Below are positions 46,604 to 59,252 of a DNA stretch of 64,000 nt, in pieces. The translations under genes were made by a program, and so were the position numbers. How positions within the stretch are numbered: the first letter of the stretch is position 1; the number at the start of each line of letters is the position of its first letter. The stretch comes from DATFRY01 sp963764695. GTDB taxonomy: Bacteria > Myxococcota_A > Polyangia > Haliangiales > Haliangiaceae. The notes beneath the pieces were generated by a model, which was not told the origin of the DNA, did not search any database, and worked only from the letters and a program-made list of their open reading frames with translations. Location of the stretch: positions 1,240,001 to 1,304,000 of the forward strand of contig CAVXTW010000001.1 of NCBI GenBank assembly GCA_963764695.1, given 5' to 3'.

Positions 46604-47860
46604 ATGAAGAGATTGCCTACTGCGGTCCTGCTCGCGACGTGCCTCGCGGCGTGTGGTGGCGGTGACGACGACGTCGAGATCGTGGACTCGGGCTCACCGG
46701 CCGACGCGGTGCCGACCCAGTGCGATCCGATCGCGCAGACCGGCTGCGCCGAGGGCGAGAAATGCGCCCAGCTCACCATCTCGGCCGGCCCGCCGCTCCT
46801 GGCCCGGACCGCCTGCGTCAACAACGGCAACGTCGAGCTCGGCGGCGACTGCGAGGCCGGCGACCCGGGCGAGGCGACCGGCTTCGACAACTGCCTTTCC
46901 GCGCCGGATCTCGGCGCGCAGTGCATCAACGGGATCTGCAAGGAGATCTGCACCACGCCGACCGACACCTGCACCGAGGGGTTCGCGTGCAGCTTCTACG
47001 AGGGCCTGTTCGTCAACGTGGAGAGCACGGACATCGGCGTGTGCGACGAGACCTGCAACCCGGTGACCCAGGACTGCGCGCGCGAGGAGGACGGCTGCTT
47101 CCTCGACCCGCGCTCCGGGCGCAACGGCGTGGCCACCTGCGCCGGCATCGGACCGGAGACGATGGAGGTCACCCAGGGCATGCCGTGCATCGGCCCGGAC
47201 GCCGAGACCTGCTTCCTCAACGGCTGCGCCGAGGGCTTCCACCCGGTCATCATCGACATCCCGCCCGAGGGTGGCTCGTCGACCTGCACCGCGTACTGCC
47301 AGCCGGTCGACACCTACGTCAACGACCCGGACGGCGACGGCACGCCCGACCCGGTCAAGGGCGGACCGAAGGACGGACTCATCGGCAACGCGGTCGGCTT
47401 CGACGACGAGGACAAGAAGACGCCGGCGGTCAACTGCAGCGCGGACCGCATCGGCGTGGCCGACCACCAGTGCCGCTTCTTCCAGCAGATCGGCGACGGC
47501 GCGGGCGGCCTGCTCGACTACATCCCGGCCGAGTACGGCTTCTGCCTCGACGCGCTCGGGGTCAACCTCGAGTTCTACGGCAACTGCGCCCAGACCCGCT
47601 ACGAGCGCCAGTTCAAGGCCTACGACGAGGGCTTCCCGGACCCCAAGACGATCGGCGACGAGGGGCGCGACGCCTACTGCACCGAGAACCCGGACCACTG
47701 CGGCGCCTTCTGCACCTCCAACGAGGTGTTCGAGACGCTGGCCGACGCGTACTGCAAGGCCAACAAGAAGAGCCCGATCTGCGAGCCAGCGGCGAGAAGC
47801 CGGCGCGCAATGTGGCGGGTCTACGCCGGGCGCTTCGGCGCGACGCTGGTGAACGAGTAG
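46604..47860 (+). CDS. Cys-rich surface lipoprotein, unknown function
   Basis: ATG 46604 (GTG 46601 adjacent; AAGGAGCT at 46589) starts a lipoprotein signal with LAAC, then the acidic GGGDDDVE linker common in myxobacterial lipoproteins. The mature part has about 35 Cys in CxxGxxC-like spacings (CDPIAQTGCAEGEKCAQL, CINGICKEICTTPTDTCTEGF), which implies many disulfides and an extracellular position. A DPDGDGTPDP segment resembles a Ca-binding thrombospondin-type loop. No enzyme motif is seen. Confidence 0.8.
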   Translation: MKRLPTAVLLATCLAACGGGDDDVEIVDSGSPADAVPTQCDPIAQTGCAEGEKCAQLTISAGPPLLARTACVNNGNVELGGDCEAGDPGEATGFDNCLSAPDLGAQCINGICKEICTTPTDTCTEGFACSFYEGLFVNVESTDIGVCDETCNPVTQDCAREEDGCFLDPRSGRNGVATCAGIGPETMEVTQGMPCIGPDAETCFLNGCAEGFHPVIIDIPPEGGSSTCTAYCQPVDTYVNDPDGDGTPDPVKGGPKDGLIGNAVGFDDEDKKTPAVNCSADRIGVADHQCRFFQQIGDGAGGLLDYIPAEYGFCLDALGVNLEFYGNCAQTRYERQFKAYDEGFPDPKTIGDEGRDAYCTENPDHCGAFCTSNEVFETLADAYCKANKKSPICEPAARSRRAMWRVYAGRFGATLVNE

Positions 47861-47885
47861 CGGCCGAGAGGCTGGGCCGAGAGGC

Positions 47886-49283
<1,398 letters not shown>

Positions 49284-49429
49284 CGATACTGCGCAGGGTG
49301 CCGAAATGCCGCGGCCCGCGAGCATAGCACTGACGGCCTGACCGCGACCCCATCGGGCGCCGCCAAGGGAGTAGTGAAAGGTATGTGCCGGTGCTCCGGC
49401 CCCCGTTCACTCGATCGGGTCTCGCGCGC

Positions 49430-51256
49430 TCAGGGGACCAGCACGGTCTCGTCCACGCGGACCGGGACTTGTAGATCGAGCCACGAGCCGGGCGCCTGAC
49501 TGCCCAGGGTCACTGTCTGGCGGCCTTCGGGCAGGGCGATGCGCGCGACCGGCGGCTCGCCCGGGATGGCGCGGATGCGATAGCCGGGTCGAGCCTGCAC
49601 GTAGCCAAGGCGGAGGCTGCGCTCGACCGGCCCGCCGCGCACGTCGACCGAGAACGAGTGGCGCAGGTGCAGCTCGCGGCTCTCGACCACCACCGTGTGC
49701 TGGCCATCGGGCAGGGGGCAGGCCTCGAGCGGCAGCGGCCGGTCCCGGCAGGCGGCGCTGCCCATCACGGTGACGCGTCCGGGCACGTTGGCCCTGACCG
49801 ACAGCGCTCCGGCGGTGGCCGCGTCGTCGCGCTCGCGGACAAGCGCCGCGGCCGGTGCATCGTCGGACGAGGCGCTGTACAGGCGGGGCAGGCCGATGGC
49901 GAGTCCGGACACGCCGAGCAGGAACAGCCCGCCGGCCAGAGCCAGGGACCGCATGCTGTCGTTGCCGTCGCCGCGGCGAAGCAGGCGCAGGTTGCGCAGG
50001 TTGCGGAGGTTGCGGAGGTTGCGCAGGTTGCGGACGTTGACCAGGTTGCGCAGGTTGCGGGGGTGGAGCGCGGCCCACCCGCGCGGCGGAGGCCCGCTTG
50101 CCGGCTCGTGACCGGCGGCGTGCAGTTGCCGCATGGCGAACAGCTCCAGCTCGCGCCGGCGCCGCCGCTCCTCGTCGAGCTCGCGGTCCTCGCTGGCCGA
50201 CGGTCGCGGGTCTCGCCGGAGGCGCGGGATGATCTCGGTCGGCATGGCCGCCGCGACGCTCGGCCGCGCCCGCCGGCGCTCGACCGGGTAGCGCCCCGCG
50301 CGCACCGGCTGCGGCGCCAGCCGGCCGATCTCGTCGACCTGCTCGCAGAACACGCCGATCTGATCGAGCTCGGCGTGCGGCGCCTCGATGTCGAACAGGC
50401 ACACGCACTCGGTGGCCCGGCCGGGCAGCAGGTTGAACATGAGCGAGCTGGCCGAGCGCGACATGAAGTAGAGGCCGAGCCCCGCGCCGCCCTGCTTCTG
50501 CTCGATCTGCTGCTCCTCGTGCAGGCAGCGGTGCAGGTAGCGCAGCAGCGTCTCGCGATCGAAGCGGCCGTAGCGGTCGCGGACCGCCACCGCGAAGCGA
50601 TGCCCGTCGCATGCGTACTCGACCACCGGCCGGTCCACGGCCGGCTGCGGATCCCCCTCGGCGGCGGCCGGCGCGTCGTAGAGGGCGTTCATCATCATCT
50701 CGTCGCAGCAGCGCTCGATGCGCTCGCGGTGGATGCGGCGCAGGCCGACCGCGGCGGCGAACGCCGAGATGCGCTCCACCGCCTGGGTCTTCTCGGCGGT
50801 GTCGCCGATCGACAGCGAATGGACCAGCGCGCCCCACGGCAGCACCTTGTCGAGGCCGAAGATGTCGCCGAACAGCAGGCGCCGGGTCATCGCGGTCAGC
50901 TCGGAGCTGCGCAGCCGGTCGGCGACCAGGACGCCGGACACCCGCTGGTGCGCCCTCATGGCCGCGACCGCGGTGGCCAGATCGCCGCCGGGCAGGAGCA
51001 CGATCACGTGGCCCCCCTCCGGCAGGCGGTCGCCCAGCTCGGCCAGCTCGGCCAGCTCCAGCTCCGCGCGCCAGTCGTCGCTGGCGACCTGGCGCGCCCA
51101 GTGGAACACGAGCAGCTCGGCGGCAAGCTGGCCCGGCTCGATCGCCGCCGCCGAGGAGACCTCGCGGACCTCGGCGCCTGCCGCGGTGGTCGCGGTGCGC
51201 AAGGTCCTGCCCAGCCCTGGATCGGGGGTGATGGCGATGACCCGGCGCTTCGACAT
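49430..51256 (-). CDS. Receiver-like / GHKL ATPase / (NLR)n / transmembrane / PEGA-like protein
   Basis: The 608-residue protein starts with a receiver-like alpha/beta domain (RVIAITPDPGLGRTLRTA) that lacks a clear phospho-Asp set. A GHKL ATPase of anti-sigma or RsbW type follows, with ERCCDEMMMNALYDAP and GGAGLGLYFMSRSA. After an Arg/Glu-rich stretch comes a run of NLR tripeptides (DNA about 49979-50066), one helix (LALAGGLFLLGVSGLAIGLP), then PEGA-like strands (SVRANVPGRVTVMGSAA). It may be a membrane-bound switch. The catalytic output (kinase or binding only) is uncertain. Confidence 0.75.
   Translation of the reverse strand: MSKRRVIAITPDPGLGRTLRTATTAAGAEVREVSSAAAIEPGQLAAELLVFHWARQVASDDWRAELELAELAELGDRLPEGGHVIVLLPGGDLATAVAAMRAHQRVSGVLVADRLRSSELTAMTRRLLFGDIFGLDKVLPWGALVHSLSIGDTAEKTQAVERISAFAAAVGLRRIHRERIERCCDEMMMNALYDAPAAAEGDPQPAVDRPVVEYACDGHRFAVAVRDRYGRFDRETLLRYLHRCLHEEQQIEQKQGGAGLGLYFMSRSASSLMFNLLPGRATECVCLFDIEAPHAELDQIGVFCEQVDEIGRLAPQPVRAGRYPVERRRARPSVAAAMPTEIIPRLRRDPRPSASEDRELDEERRRRRELELFAMRQLHAAGHEPASGPPPRGWAALHPRNLRNLVNVRNLRNLRNLRNLRNLRLLRRGDGNDSMRSLALAGGLFLLGVSGLAIGLPRLYSASSDDAPAAALVRERDDAATAGALSVRANVPGRVTVMGSAACRDRPLPLEACPLPDGQHTVVVESRELHLRHSFSVDVRGGPVERSLRLGYVQARPGYRIRAIPGEPPVARIALPEGRQTVTLGSQAPGSWLDLQVPVRVDETVLVP
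49979..50066 (-). repeat. 9-bp tandem repeats encoding (NLR)n
   Basis: About nine units of GCGCAGGTT or GCGGAGGTT in tandem encode RNLRNLVNVRNLRNLRNL and a little more on the minus strand. Because 9 bp is three codons, copy-number changes keep the frame and would lengthen the cytosolic neck before the membrane helix. Confidence 0.85.
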
Positions 51257-51358
51257 GGTCGGCGATCGTAGCGGCGCACCCGTGCGGACTCCTTCGACCT
51301 ATCGCTCCCCTCACGCGCACGCAACACCGCCTGCTTGGGTCCGAGAATCCCCCTCGTG

Positions 51359-51982
51359 ATGGGACTGCGCTTGCGTCTTTCCTCGCTGGCCCGGGTCGCC
51401 GCTCCGCTCTCGACGATCGCGGTGCGCTTCGCATGCAGCTGGATGGGGCCGCGCCCGTGGGACGGCAGCTACGCCGTGGCCGGCTACCACCTGCGCCGCT
51501 GGTTCCTCGACGCGCCGCGATCCGACGCGCCACTGACCGTCTCGTCGCGCTTCTGTCCGCTGCGCGCCGTCGAGGACGTGCTCCACATCGAGAGCGAGCG
51601 CATCGCCATCGACATGCGCGGCGCGCCCAGCTACCTGGTCGCCTCGAGCGCGCGGGCCGAGCGCGCCCGCTTCCGCTGGTCCGGCCCGTTCCCGTGGGAG
51701 AGCGCCGCCGGCGACATTGCATGGGAGCGCTCCAACTGCTGGGCCTCGACCGACCCGGGCGACCCGGAGGCGTGGGTGCCGCTGGCCCCGCGCCAGTTCA
51801 CCCTGCTCGCCATGCTGCGCGCGACCGCGGCCGGCCGCATCCCCCGCGACCTGTTCGTCCGCCGCTCCACCGACCTGTTCGAGGTCGATCCGGACCTGGC
51901 CCGCCACTGGTTCGACGAGCCGGATCGCTCGATCCGCGATCTCCTCGAGCCCCGCCGCCCTTCCGAGCGGCGAGACGGCTGA
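51359..51982 (+). CDS. Hypothetical protein (207 aa)
   Basis: From ATG 51359 (GTG 51356 adjacent) the protein is Arg- and Trp-rich, with FACSWMGPRPWDGSYAVAGYHLRRWF near the start and GPFPWESAAGDIAWERSNCWAS in the middle. A short N-terminal hydrophobic stretch (LARVAAPLSTIAV) could be a weak signal. No family was recognised. The compositional pattern and start fit a real gene, divergent from the PEGA-like protein gene with about 100 bp between. Confidence 0.55.
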   Translation: MGLRLRLSSLARVAAPLSTIAVRFACSWMGPRPWDGSYAVAGYHLRRWFLDAPRSDAPLTVSSRFCPLRAVEDVLHIESERIAIDMRGAPSYLVASSARAERARFRWSGPFPWESAAGDIAWERSNCWASTDPGDPEAWVPLAPRQFTLLAMLRATAAGRIPRDLFVRRSTDLFEVDPDLARHWFDEPDRSIRDLLEPRRPSERRDG

Positions 51983-52001
51983 AACGGCTGACGGCTGACC
52001 G

Positions 52002-54186
52002 CTACACGCCGCCGCGCGGGCCGAGCTTGACGATGAGCTCGCGGGTCTGGCCGTCGAGGACCCGTTCGGTGCCGGCGTGGAACAGGCGCACGCTGAAGCG
52101 CATGGCGCTCTGCTCCGGGGCGTCGAACAGCTTGACCAGGATGCGCGTGCCGGTGGGCGACTCCGACGCGCGCGACGGCGGGATGGTGAGCGCCACGCGG
52201 AAGGTCTCGCCGGCGGCGACGTCGGCTCGATCGTCGCCGACGTAGAAGCGCGCGTCGCCCTGCGAGCTGAGCTCGACGTCCAGATCGAGATCGCTCGCGG
52301 TGGTGTTGTAGAGGTACGCGACCGCGTAGGCAACGCGGCCGGAGCCGACCTCGCCGCCCAGGAAGCGGGCGATGTCGACCTCGTCGCCTTCCTCGAACAG
52401 CGCGTCCCACTTGCCTGCCAGGGCGGTGCCGACCGACTCGTCGAAGATGATCGGCGTGACCGTCTCCTCGTCGACCGAGGTCTCCTGGCCGATGCCGCCC
52501 GACCCGGGATAGGCGCCGGCCACCAGCCAGCTGCGCTGATAGCCGTCGCCGCCCGGCCGCAGCCCCTGGGCGAAGGTGAGGATGTCCTGCGCGAACGACG
52601 AGTCGGTGGCGAAGTCCGCGCCGCCCGGGTGAGGGAAGCCGGTGGCGGCCGGGTTGTCGAGGTCGGCGATCTCGTTGGTCGGGTAGAGGAAGAGCGAGCT
52701 CTGATCCGGCGACAGGAAGTTGATGAAGGCGGACGCCTCGGTGAAGTTGGCCTTGAGCCGGTTCATGTCCTCGGCGCGGCCGCGGATGATGGCGAGGTTG
52801 GCCCCGTTGGGCGGCGCGCCGCCGGCGGCCGCGATGCCGTGGCACTGGCTGGTGTCGGCGCAGGTCCGGGACCGAGCCTTCGACGGCGCCGCGGTCGTCG
52901 AACATCGGCTCGATGCGGCGCACGTAGAACGCCAGGTCGAGCGGCGTGACCTCGGTGACCGCGGAGAACAGGAACGAGAGCAGGCGCTGGTAGTTGAGAT
53001 CGTCGACGCCGACCAGAAGCTCGTCGCCCGGATGCGGCGACTTCGCGCAGCCCGAGTGGTTGCGCGGACACAGCAGCACCTGGGAGCTGACCGGGCTCGT
53101 GAGGCTGACGAAGCAGGCGAAGTTGGCCAGCTGCACCTCGGGCGGGTCGGTCGGGATGAGCGTGAGCGAGCCGGGCCGCGGCTGACCGTGACACGGCGCG
53201 CGCGTGCATCCGGTGGCGATGCCCTGGTCGTCGCCCGGGTTGAGGTTCACGTCGCCGCGCAGGATCGGCAGGATCTCGTCGCGGAACACGGCGAGGTCGA
53301 GCTGGGCCGGGTCGGCGCAGCCGAGATCGTCGGTGTCACCGCGGGCGGCCACGGCGTCGGCGATCCAGTCGGCCAGCGCGTCGGTCGTCTCCTGGTCGAT
53401 CGCTGTCGAACCGCTGTGCGACTGCGTCGCCTTGGCATAGAAGAGCGTGGCCCGCGGATCCGCGTCCAGGCTGATGCGCGACTTGACCGCGTCGTACGAG
53501 GCCCGCATCTCGTCGCTGTCGCGCGCCGGGCTGGCCGGCAGCGCGAAGCCGCGCTGTCCGTCGGGCGGCTGATGACAGCCGGCGGCGCTGCACCCGGCCG
53601 CGTCGAGCCCCGGCTGGATGGCGTCCTGGAAGCGCGCGAGGTCGAAGAAGTCGCGCACGTCGGGCGCGCAGCCGCCGCCGGCAACGCAGGTCGCGCTGGC
53701 CTGCTCGATGAAGGCCACGATCGCGTCCATCTTCGCCTGGCCGTCCTCGCTGGCGGTGTAGTCGAGCGGGTGGCGCACGTTGCCGGTCAGCTCGCCGCCC
53801 TCGAGCGCGAAGATCATGCGGCTGGCCGCCGGCGTGGTGAGGTCAACCTTGTCGCGGAACTCCTTGAACGTCTTCACCCGCGCGCAGTCGTCGACGCCGG
53901 CGCCCGCGAACACGACGAAGCCGCCGCTTCCGCCCGCGGGCGGCTCTGCCTCACCGTGGCAGCCGCCGGCCGCGCAGTCTGCCGCCAGGACCGGCGCGAT
54001 GTCGTTCTTGAAGGCCTGGAAGTCGTACGGATAGCCGGGCGAGCGCTCGTTCTCGGCGTCGTTGCCGTCGAGCGCGCATTCTCCGGCCACCCGGATCGGT
54101 ACGTCGCCCCAGCATCCGGTCGATGCGACCAGCCCGGTCACCAGCGCCGACAGCGCCGGCAGCGAGACTCGATTCCTGCGCATCAT
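52002..54186 (-). pseudogene. Multi-heme-like lipoprotein with CX4CH motifs, frameshifted
   Basis: ATG 54186 (GAGGGG upstream) starts a lipoprotein signal ending ASTGC. The mature protein has repeated CX4CH motifs (CAAGGCHG, CSAAGCHQ, CTRAPCHG) and one longer form (CADTSQCHG), resembling atypical heme-c sites of Planctomycetes and Myxococcota cytochromes. The frame is lost near 52868. There the continuing reading is in the next frame and runs to 52002, ending in beta-rich domains. Repaired, it would have about 728 residues. It is likely periplasmic or outer-membrane electron transfer, if the motifs bind heme. Confidence 0.65.
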
Positions 54187-54398
54187 CCCCTCGTTCCCCG
54201 CCATTCCCTGCTTGCCCGCTCCCGTCCTGCAACCGCCATTCCATCACGACCGTGTCAACCGGCACATCGCCCGTGGAGGGCCGCCCACATGTTCCTGGTG
54301 CCCGTTCTCGCAAGTTGGCGGCGTCGCAGCGAACCGCGTGACCGACGCACGTCGAGCACCGGGGCCGCGCCCCCCAGCACCGACTACCACTACCTTCG

Positions 54399-55802
54399 TC
54401 AGTGCCGGATGACCACCCCGTAGTCGTCCGAGCGGTAGAACACAGGCTGGCGCGCAAACGTGATGGCGCCGAACAGGTTGATGGCGATGCCGGCGACGAT
54501 GAGCGCCTTGCCGGCCCGGCCCAGAGGTCGACCGCCGATGGCCAGCAGCGCGATGCAGAGCGGCATGTAGTCGAGGGCGAAGCGGTAGCCGAACTGCAAC
54601 CAGCCCGAGTTCTGGTACATCAGGCTCGGGATCGCGACCAGCGCCACGGAAAGCCACAGCGGGCGATGCCACGCGCCGCGCTCGCGCGGCCACAACAGGA
54701 AGAAGAGGATCGGCGTGGTGAACCACATCGCCAGGCCGTGGCCGCCTACCACCACGTACGGCGACTCGCTCGAGAAGCGGGGCAGGAGGGTGAAGGCGAC
54801 CGCCAGGTTGCGGCTCAGGTAGTCGAGGTCGAACAGCCCGCTCTCCTCCATCTGCGCCTGCTGCCGCACCGCCAGGTACGAGTGGCCGAACTCGGCCGGC
54901 TGATCGAAGCGGGCCATGTTGTAGGCCACGGCGAGGGCGGCGATGACGGCGACCGGGGCGGCGAAGCGCGCGCACAGGACGAGGAAGCGCCTGCGCTGGT
55001 CGCTGCCGGTCATGCGCCACGCCTCGAGCAGGAACAGCGGGAACAGAAACGCCATCGGCGTGCGGGTCATCGCGGCCAGGCCGAGGCACAGGCCGGCGCC
55101 GATCGGATGGCGCGCCTCCACCGAGCAGTACAGGTAGCCGAGCCCGAGCGCGACGCCGACCACGTGCGCGGTGAACCAGACCCGACCCTGCACGGCGGAG
55201 AAGAACAGCACCGTGCCGAACGCGAGGCACAGCGCCAGCCACAGATTCTCGGCCGGCGTGCGGCGCGACAGGCCGGCCGCGGTCAGGCGGCGCAGGCTCA
55301 TGAACGCCAGCGGCAGCACCAGCGCGGCAACCAGCAATGTCGGCACCACGTCGTTGGCCCGTCGCCCGTGCACCGCGGCCTGCGGCAGCATGAGCACGGC
55401 CGGGAAGGGCGGGAAGCAGACGTAGTTCGTCGACCCGAGCGAGCGCTCGATCCGCGCGGTGAGAATCTCGTCGCCGGTGGTGGTGCGGAAGATGCCCTTC
55501 TTGCCCCGGCTGGTCAGGCGCCGCCCGCGCGCCTGCGAGCCGTCGTCGAGCAGCACGGTCTCGACCTTGGCCCAGTCGTCTCCCTTCTGCGGCGGCGGAT
55601 CGATGGCCAGCATGCCGTGCAGCCAGGCGTCTGCCTGATAGACGAAGTGCGGGTCGCTCGACTGGCGCGCGATGCGGGTCCCGGCGACGCCGGCAAGCAC
55701 GGCCAGGGCGAACCCGTACAGCGCGAACGGAGCCCAGCGCCGCTCCAGCCAGGATGGGGCTGCGCGCGGATGTGCACTCGACTGCCGGTCCGCCGGGCTC
55801 AT
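54399..55802 (-). CDS. Polytopic membrane protein (GT39/ArnT-like glycosyltransferase candidate)
   Basis: From ATG 55802 the protein has 467 residues with about 10 helices. An early loop carries the acidic segment QSSDPHFVYQADAWLHGML, like the catalytic Asp loop of GT-C enzymes. The order fits dolichyl-phosphate-mannose or polyprenyl-phosphate-sugar transferases (AFGTVLFFSAVQGRVWFTAHVVG, MYQNSGWLQFGYRFALDYMP). It is divergent from the 55830 gene with only 27 bp between start codons, so both promoters must overlap. Confidence 0.65.
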   Translation of the reverse strand: MSPADRQSSAHPRAAPSWLERRWAPFALYGFALAVLAGVAGTRIARQSSDPHFVYQADAWLHGMLAIDPPPQKGDDWAKVETVLLDDGSQARGRRLTSRGKKGIFRTTTGDEILTARIERSLGSTNYVCFPPFPAVLMLPQAAVHGRRANDVVPTLLVAALVLPLAFMSLRRLTAAGLSRRTPAENLWLALCLAFGTVLFFSAVQGRVWFTAHVVGVALGLGYLYCSVEARHPIGAGLCLGLAAMTRTPMAFLFPLFLLEAWRMTGSDQRRRFLVLCARFAAPVAVIAALAVAYNMARFDQPAEFGHSYLAVRQQAQMEESGLFDLDYLSRNLAVAFTLLPRFSSESPYVVVGGHGLAMWFTTPILFFLLWPRERGAWHRPLWLSVALVAIPSLMYQNSGWLQFGYRFALDYMPLCIALLAIGGRPLGRAGKALIVAGIAINLFGAITFARQPVFYRSDDYGVVIRH

Positions 55803-55829
55803 GAGGCGGGCGATGGTACCATCCCCGCG

Positions 55830-56671
55830 TTGACCGACCGCTCGACCCGCGCGCGCTGGCGCGACCGGCCCGGATGGCGCGTTGCCGCCGCAAGCGCCCC
55901 GGCTCTGCTCCTGGTCCTGGTCTCGCTGTGGGAAATCGTCGCGGTCTCGCGCGCCAGTACCCGCGCCCCGAGCGATGAGGCCTGGCGCGATCTGTCGGCC
56001 GCGCTGCGCGCCCGCCACCGGCCCGGCGACCTGATCGCGTTCGCGCCCGCGTGGATCGATCCGCTGGGCCGCCATCACCTCGGCGATCTCATCCCGCTCG
56101 ACATGGCCGGGCGCATGGACGCCGCGCGCTACGCCACCATCTGGGAGGTGGCCGAGGGAGACGCGCGCTCGGCGGACAGCGCCGGACTCGAGCCGGTCGA
56201 CAGCACCGCGTTCGGCGCCCTGACCCTGCGGCGCTACCGGAAGGCCCCGGCCCAGGTGGTCACCGACTTCGTGACCGCGCTGCCCGGCGCGCGCGCGACC
56301 GGGCGCATGCGCGGCCGCGCGCAGAAGAGCCTGGAGGAGGTCGGCTTCACCCCCCGGCGGTGCGTTCTGGTGGAGCCGCTGCCCGATCAGACCGCCCACA
56401 TCATCTATATGGGCGCGGCGCTCGGGCGAGAGCTGGTGGGCCATGTCGGCCTGGCCGACGTCTTCACCCGCCGGGACGTGCGCGACCCGGGCCGGCTGGT
56501 GGTCAAGGTCGACGGCCGCGTGGTCGCCGACGTCACGGTCGGCGTCGACGACGGATGGGTTCGCTTCGCGGCGCCGACCGCCGGCGCTGCCGCCACTGTC
56601 GAGTTCGCCGCGACTGCCGTCGGGCCGCGCGCGCGCGACCGGCGCATCTGCTTCGCCGCGGAGGCGCGCCG

Positions 56672-56675
<4 letters not shown>
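55830..56675 (+). CDS. Membrane-anchored protein, unknown, coupled to the next gene
   Basis: A TTG start gives 281 residues with one N-terminal helix (VAAASAPALLLVLVSLWEIVAV) and a periplasmic domain with alternating strands and helices (GDLIAFAPAWIDPLGRHHLGDLIPLD; GVDDGWVRFAAPTAGAAATVEF). Its conserved-looking segments suggest an accessory of the following transferase. The stop overlaps the next start (GTGA). No named family is recognised. Confidence 0.65.
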
Positions 56676-58420
<1,745 letters not shown>

Positions 58421-58441
58421 GGCGAATGCGCCGTCGTCCGG

Positions 58442-59209
58442 CTACGGCGCGATGTCGGCGACCGAGTCGACGATGTGGCTGGGCTGGTACGAGTAGCGGC
58501 GCACGTCCTCGCGCCGGGTCACGCCGGACAGCACCAGGATCGTCTCCATGCCGGCCTCGACGCCGCCGATGATGTCGGTGTCCATGCGGTCGCCGACCAT
58601 GATGGTGTCCTCGGAGTGGACGTCGAGGTAGTTGAGCGCGGTGCGCATCATGAGCGGGTTCGGCTTGCCGATGAAGAACGGGTTCACGCCGCTGGCGGTC
58701 TGCATCAGCGCCGCCATCGCGCCGCAGGCCGGCTCCAGACCCAGCTCGCTGGGACCCGAGGCGTCCGGGTTGGTGGCGATGAAGTGGGCGCCGGCGGCCA
58801 GGAACCGGATGGCCCGCGTGATCTGCTCCATGTTGTAGTTGCGCGTCTCTCCCAGCACGACGTACTCCGGCTCGTGGTCGGTGAGCACGAAGCCGATCGC
58901 GTGCAGCGCCTCGCTCAGGCCGCTCTCGCCGATGGCGAACGCCGTCGATCCGTCCGGGCGCTGCGTGTGAAGGAAGCGCGCCGTGGCCATGGCCGAGGTG
59001 AAGATGCTCTCGCGCGGCACCCGCAGGCCGCTGATGGCCAGCCGGTGCGACAGGTCGCCCGGCGTGTAGATCGAGTTGTTTGTCAGGACCAGGAAGCGGG
59101 CCCCGCGGGTCTGGAGCCTGGCGAGGAACTCGGCCGCGCCGGGGACCGGCGTCCGGCCCTGGACCAGGACGCCATCCATGTCGATGAGATAGTTCTTGGG
59201 CGCTGACAT
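58442..59209 (-). CDS. HAD-IIA (NagD-like) phosphatase
   Basis: The 255-residue protein has the HAD nucleophile motif LIDMDGVLVQGRTPVPGA (Asp pair), the motif II Thr in FLVLTNNS, the Lys motif FFIGKPNPLMM and the acidic motif III/IV IMVGDRMDTDIIGG. The NagD cap group dephosphorylates nucleotides or sugar and glycerol phosphates. It lies 43 bp downstream of the OPA transporter on the same strand, so it may act on the imported phosphate ester. Confidence 0.93.
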   Translation of the reverse strand: MSAPKNYLIDMDGVLVQGRTPVPGAAEFLARLQTRGARFLVLTNNSIYTPGDLSHRLAISGLRVPRESIFTSAMATARFLHTQRPDGSTAFAIGESGLSEALHAIGFVLTDHEPEYVVLGETRNYNMEQITRAIRFLAAGAHFIATNPDASGPSELGLEPACGAMAALMQTASGVNPFFIGKPNPLMMRTALNYLDVHSEDTIMVGDRMDTDIIGGVEAGMETILVLSGVTRREDVRRYSYQPSHIVDSVADIAP

Positions 59210-59252
59210 GCGGCCCGATCGTAGCAGCCGCCGTCGCGCGCAGCGTCACATC

